Of a DNA stretch of 6,844 bases, positions 4,963 through 6,844 are shown piece by piece. This DNA is from Dermatophilaceae bacterium. GTDB lineage: Bacteria; Actinomycetota; Actinomycetes; Actinomycetales; Dermatophilaceae. The notes beneath the pieces were generated by a model. The model saw only the letters and a list, made by a program, of their open reading frames with translations. It was not told the origin of the DNA and ran no database searches. A program made the position numbers and the translations under genes. How positions within the stretch are numbered: position 1 is the first letter of the stretch; every line of letters starts with the position of its first letter. The stretch lies in NCBI GenBank assembly GCA_013361975.1, contig JABFXB010000252.1:1-6844 (forward strand). The letters are read 5' to 3'.

Positions 4963-6026
4963 TGCGCCACCGGATGCTGCTGACCTGGAGCGTGGTCGCG
5001 GTGTTCTGCTCGCTGCTGATGGTCGCCATCCCCGGCAGCGAGACGGTGCCGTACCACATCGCCTGGGCGGCGTTCGCGCTCTGCTTCGGCCTCGAGCAGT
5101 GGAGCCGGCGGGCCACGTGGGTCGGTCTCGGGGTCTTCACCGTCGTGACGGGGGCGATCATCGTCTACCGCGCGGCGACCGGCGTGCTCGACTGGCAGGA
5201 GACGGCCGAGATCCCGCTGATGCTGCTGCTCATGGCCCTGATGATCTGGCACGTGCGACGGCGCCAGCAGGCCCTCGCCGACCTGACGACGAGTGCGGCC
5301 CGCGAGCGCGCCGAGTCCACGATGCGTGAGCTGCTCACGCTGCGCACGTCGCACGAGATGCGTTCGCCGCTCACCATCGCCCGCGGCTACGTCGAGATGA
5401 TGCTCGACAGCCCTCGTGCCAGCGACGACCTGGAGGACCTCCGGGTCGTCGACGAGGAGCTCGCGCGCCTGACCCGCGTCTGCGAGCGACTGGTGCGCAG
5501 CATGCGCCTCGGGGGTGACCTCGAGGTGACGGAGGTGCGTCTCGACGCGCTGCTCGGCCAGACGGCCGAACGCTGGTCGGCCGTCGCCACCCGGCGGTGG
5601 CAGGTGGAGCCCACCTCCGAGGTGCTGACCTGTGCGAGCGAGCGCCTGCGCGCCTGCCTCGACACGATGATCGAGAACGCGCTGCGCTACACCGATGACG
5701 ACGACGACACCGTCGTGCTCTACGCGCGCCCGCTCGAGGATGCGGTCGCCGTCGGGGTCGCCGACTCGGGCCGGGGCTTCAGCAGCGACGTGCTGCGATC
5801 GACCTCGGCGCAGTGGCCCGACCTCACGATGGACGGCGTGCGCGACGACCTCTCGCAGACGGGGCTCGGGCTCTCGCTGGTGCGCGACGTCGCCGCCCGC
5901 CGCGGTGGCTGGGTGCACCTGGGCGTCTCACCATGGGGCGGCGCCGACGTCGCGATGGTGCTGCCGCGCCAGCCCGAGCCGACACTGTCGAAGGGCCAGC
6001 GCCTGCCCGTCGGCTCGGAGCCGTGA
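4962..6026 (+). CDS. Membrane histidine kinase with four TM helices and no separate sensor domain
   Basis: This 354-residue kinase is the expected partner of the preceding regulator. Four hydrophobic segments (about 5-23, 31-46, 52-69 and 83-97) are joined by short loops and end in RRR, with no sizeable extracytoplasmic, PAS or HAMP domain. A short helical linker leads to the HisKA domain, whose H-box RTSHEMRSPLT (128-138) places the phosphoacceptor at His131. The HATPase domain has the N-box IENALRYT (237-244), G1 DSGRGF (268-273) and G2 TGLGLSLV (300-307). The usual Phe-rich F-box between G1 and G2 is not recognisable, and an Asp run lies at 245-249. The ATG shares one base with the regulator's stop, and GAGGAG lies 5 bases upstream, so translation is coupled. 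Such short-loop kinases usually sense membrane state or a partner protein, but here the signal is unknown. Confidence 0.93.
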   Translation: MRHRMLLTWSVVAVFCSLLMVAIPGSETVPYHIAWAAFALCFGLEQWSRRATWVGLGVFTVVTGAIIVYRAATGVLDWQETAEIPLMLLLMALMIWHVRRRQQALADLTTSAARERAESTMRELLTLRTSHEMRSPLTIARGYVEMMLDSPRASDDLEDLRVVDEELARLTRVCERLVRSMRLGGDLEVTEVRLDALLGQTAERWSAVATRRWQVEPTSEVLTCASERLRACLDTMIENALRYTDDDDDTVVLYARPLEDAVAVGVADSGRGFSSDVLRSTSAQWPDLTMDGVRDDLSQTGLGLSLVRDVAARRGGWVHLGVSPWGGADVAMVLPRQPEPTLSKGQRLPVGSEP

Positions 6027-6033
6027 CGCGTCA
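6024..6033. other. Perfect 10-base palindrome formed by two convergent stop codons
   Basis: TGACGCGTCA contains the TGA of the kinase gene on the plus strand and the TGA of the stress-protein gene on the minus strand, with four bases between them. No terminator hairpin with a U-tract fits between the genes, so each transcript must extend into the opposite gene. As a palindrome without a loop it is a poor RNA hairpin. Confidence 0.6.
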
Positions 6034-6429
6034 GCGCGCCTTGACCGTCAGCACGGCGCACGGGGCGTCGAGCAGCACCTGCTGTGCGGTGCTGCCCGTC
6101 ATGAGCTTGCCGACCGGTGACCGCCGGCGCAGGCCGATGACGACGAGGTCGGCCCCGACCTCGGTCGCCGCGCCGAGGATCTCGTCCGCGGCGGAGCGGC
6201 CGGAGGTCGGCTGACGCACGTCGTGCGGGATGTCGGCGTTGGCGAGCTGGAGGTCGATCGTGTCGATGTCCTCGGCCACCGCGAAGCTCTTGTCGGCGTA
6301 GTTGCCGTCCCGTCCCGTGTTGACGACCGTGACGTGCGACCGCTCGGGCCGGGCGAGGGAGATCGCCGCGTCGAGCGCGGCGACCCCCTCGGGTGTCGGA
6401 ATGTAGCCGACGACGATCTTGCTGAACAT
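6031..6429 (-). CDS. Universal stress protein, single UspA domain
   Basis: This 132-residue cytoplasmic protein is a single UspA-fold domain of slightly short but normal length. It opens with the strand FSKIVVGYIPTPEG (2-15) and ends with the nucleotide-binding loop region VVIGLRRRSPVGKLMTGST (96-114) and the final strand CAVLTVKA (124-131). In the ATP-binding pattern G-x2-G-x9-G-S/T, Gly99, Gly112 and Ser113 are kept, but Arg102 replaces the second glycine. Nucleotide binding is therefore likely but not assured. I believe this GLRRRSPVGK form recurs in actinobacterial family members. AGGAG precedes the ATG by four bases. It lies 40 bases after the ABC ATPase gene in the same direction and may be cotranscribed with it. 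Family members generally respond to starvation, hypoxia or other stress; the specific role here is unknown. Confidence 0.93.
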   Translation of the reverse strand: MFSKIVVGYIPTPEGVAALDAAISLARPERSHVTVVNTGRDGNYADKSFAVAEDIDTIDLQLANADIPHDVRQPTSGRSAADEILGAATEVGADLVVIGLRRRSPVGKLMTGSTAQQVLLDAPCAVLTVKAR

Positions 6430-6469
6430 GCTTCTCCTGACAGGGGACTCAGCGCGCTCGAGGTGGCGG

Positions 6470-6844
6470 TCAGTCTTCGAGCCGCATGGCTCCGGTCATC
6501 ACCGCGACGCCGTCGGTCATCGAGTGCGACGACGGCGTGATGACGCCGGCGCTCCCACCGAGGCGCTGGATGTGGATGCGGTCGGCAACGTCCCACACGT
6601 GCGGCATGTTGTGCGAGATGAGGATGATCCCGAGGCCCCGGTCACGCAGCTGCCGGATCATCTCGAGGACCTGGTTGCCCTCCTTGACACCGAGGGCAGC
6701 CGTCGGCTCGTCGAGGATGACGACCTTGCCCCCGAACGCCGCCGCGCGGCTCACCGCGACGGCCTGTCGTTGGCCTCCCGACAGCGTCTCGACGGCCTGG
6801 CCCATGTTCTGGATGGTCTGGATGCCGAGGTCCTGCACGGCCTG
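6470..6844 (-). CDS. Sugar ABC transporter ATP-binding protein, C-terminal part (FrcA/CUT2-like)
   Basis: The last 124 residues of an ABC ATPase are visible; the gene starts beyond the right edge, so Walker A is outside the window. Counting from the edge, the signature LSGGQRQ is at 21-27, Walker B VVILDEP at 41-47 with Glu46 as catalytic base, and the switch histidine in ISHNM at 76-80. The tail, with VADRIHIQRLG and SMTDGVAVMTGA (about 109-120), resembles single-domain ATPases of fructose/ribose-type (CUT2) importers, usually about 250-260 residues. Their partners are a periplasmic-type binding protein and a permease, probably encoded upstream. The substrate cannot be read from this part. 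The universal stress gene follows 40 bases downstream without a clear terminator, so the two may share a transcript. No frameshift or internal stop is seen. Confidence 0.92.
   Translation of the reverse strand, partial: QAVQDLGIQTIQNMGQAVETLSGGQRQAVAVSRAAAFGGKVVILDEPTAALGVKEGNQVLEMIRQLRDRGLGIILISHNMPHVWDVADRIHIQRLGGSAGVITPSSHSMTDGVAVMTGAMRLED

Overview
The window looks like chromosomal DNA from a high-GC Gram-positive bacterium (Actinomycetota). GC-rich third codon positions leave long spurious frames opposite almost every gene. The siroheme sulfite reductase, the APS-type CysH and the CysD are all of the mycobacterial/actinobacterial form. A member of Micrococcales, perhaps Intrasporangiaceae, would fit, but that placement is an impression and not something the sequence proves.

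Layout: (1) Positions 1-2908, minus strand: a tightly packed assimilatory sulfate reduction operon, transcribed sirA -> cysH -> cysD. Both junctions are 4-base overlaps of stop and start, and cysD runs off the left edge. CysD (with a partner expected beyond the edge) makes APS from sulfate and ATP, CysH reduces APS to sulfite, and SirA reduces sulfite to sulfide for cysteine synthesis. (2) Positions 2909-3006: a short, locally AT-containing spacer with a plausible promoter for a leaderless sirA mRNA, an 8-bp hairpin and a second fold that competes with it. (3) Positions 3007-4068, minus: a secreted MltB-like (SLT_2) lytic transglycosylase with a long disordered linker. (4) Positions 4069-4290: a divergent spacer. 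(5) Positions 4291-6026, plus: a two-component system, an OmpR/PhoB-type response regulator overlapping by one base a four-TM histidine kinase that has no obvious extracytoplasmic sensor domain. (6) Positions 6031-6429, minus: a single-domain universal stress protein that converges on the kinase gene with a 4-base gap. (7) Positions 6470-6844, minus: the C-terminal half of an FrcA/CUT2-type sugar ABC transporter ATPase, running off the right edge and probably cotranscribed with the stress protein.

The gene content is ordinary. I see no mobile element, CRISPR array, RNA gene or novel defence-like system. The part most worth a second look is the sirA upstream region, where promoter geometry, a hairpin over the -35 and alternative RNA folds give competing models for how the sulfur operon is controlled.
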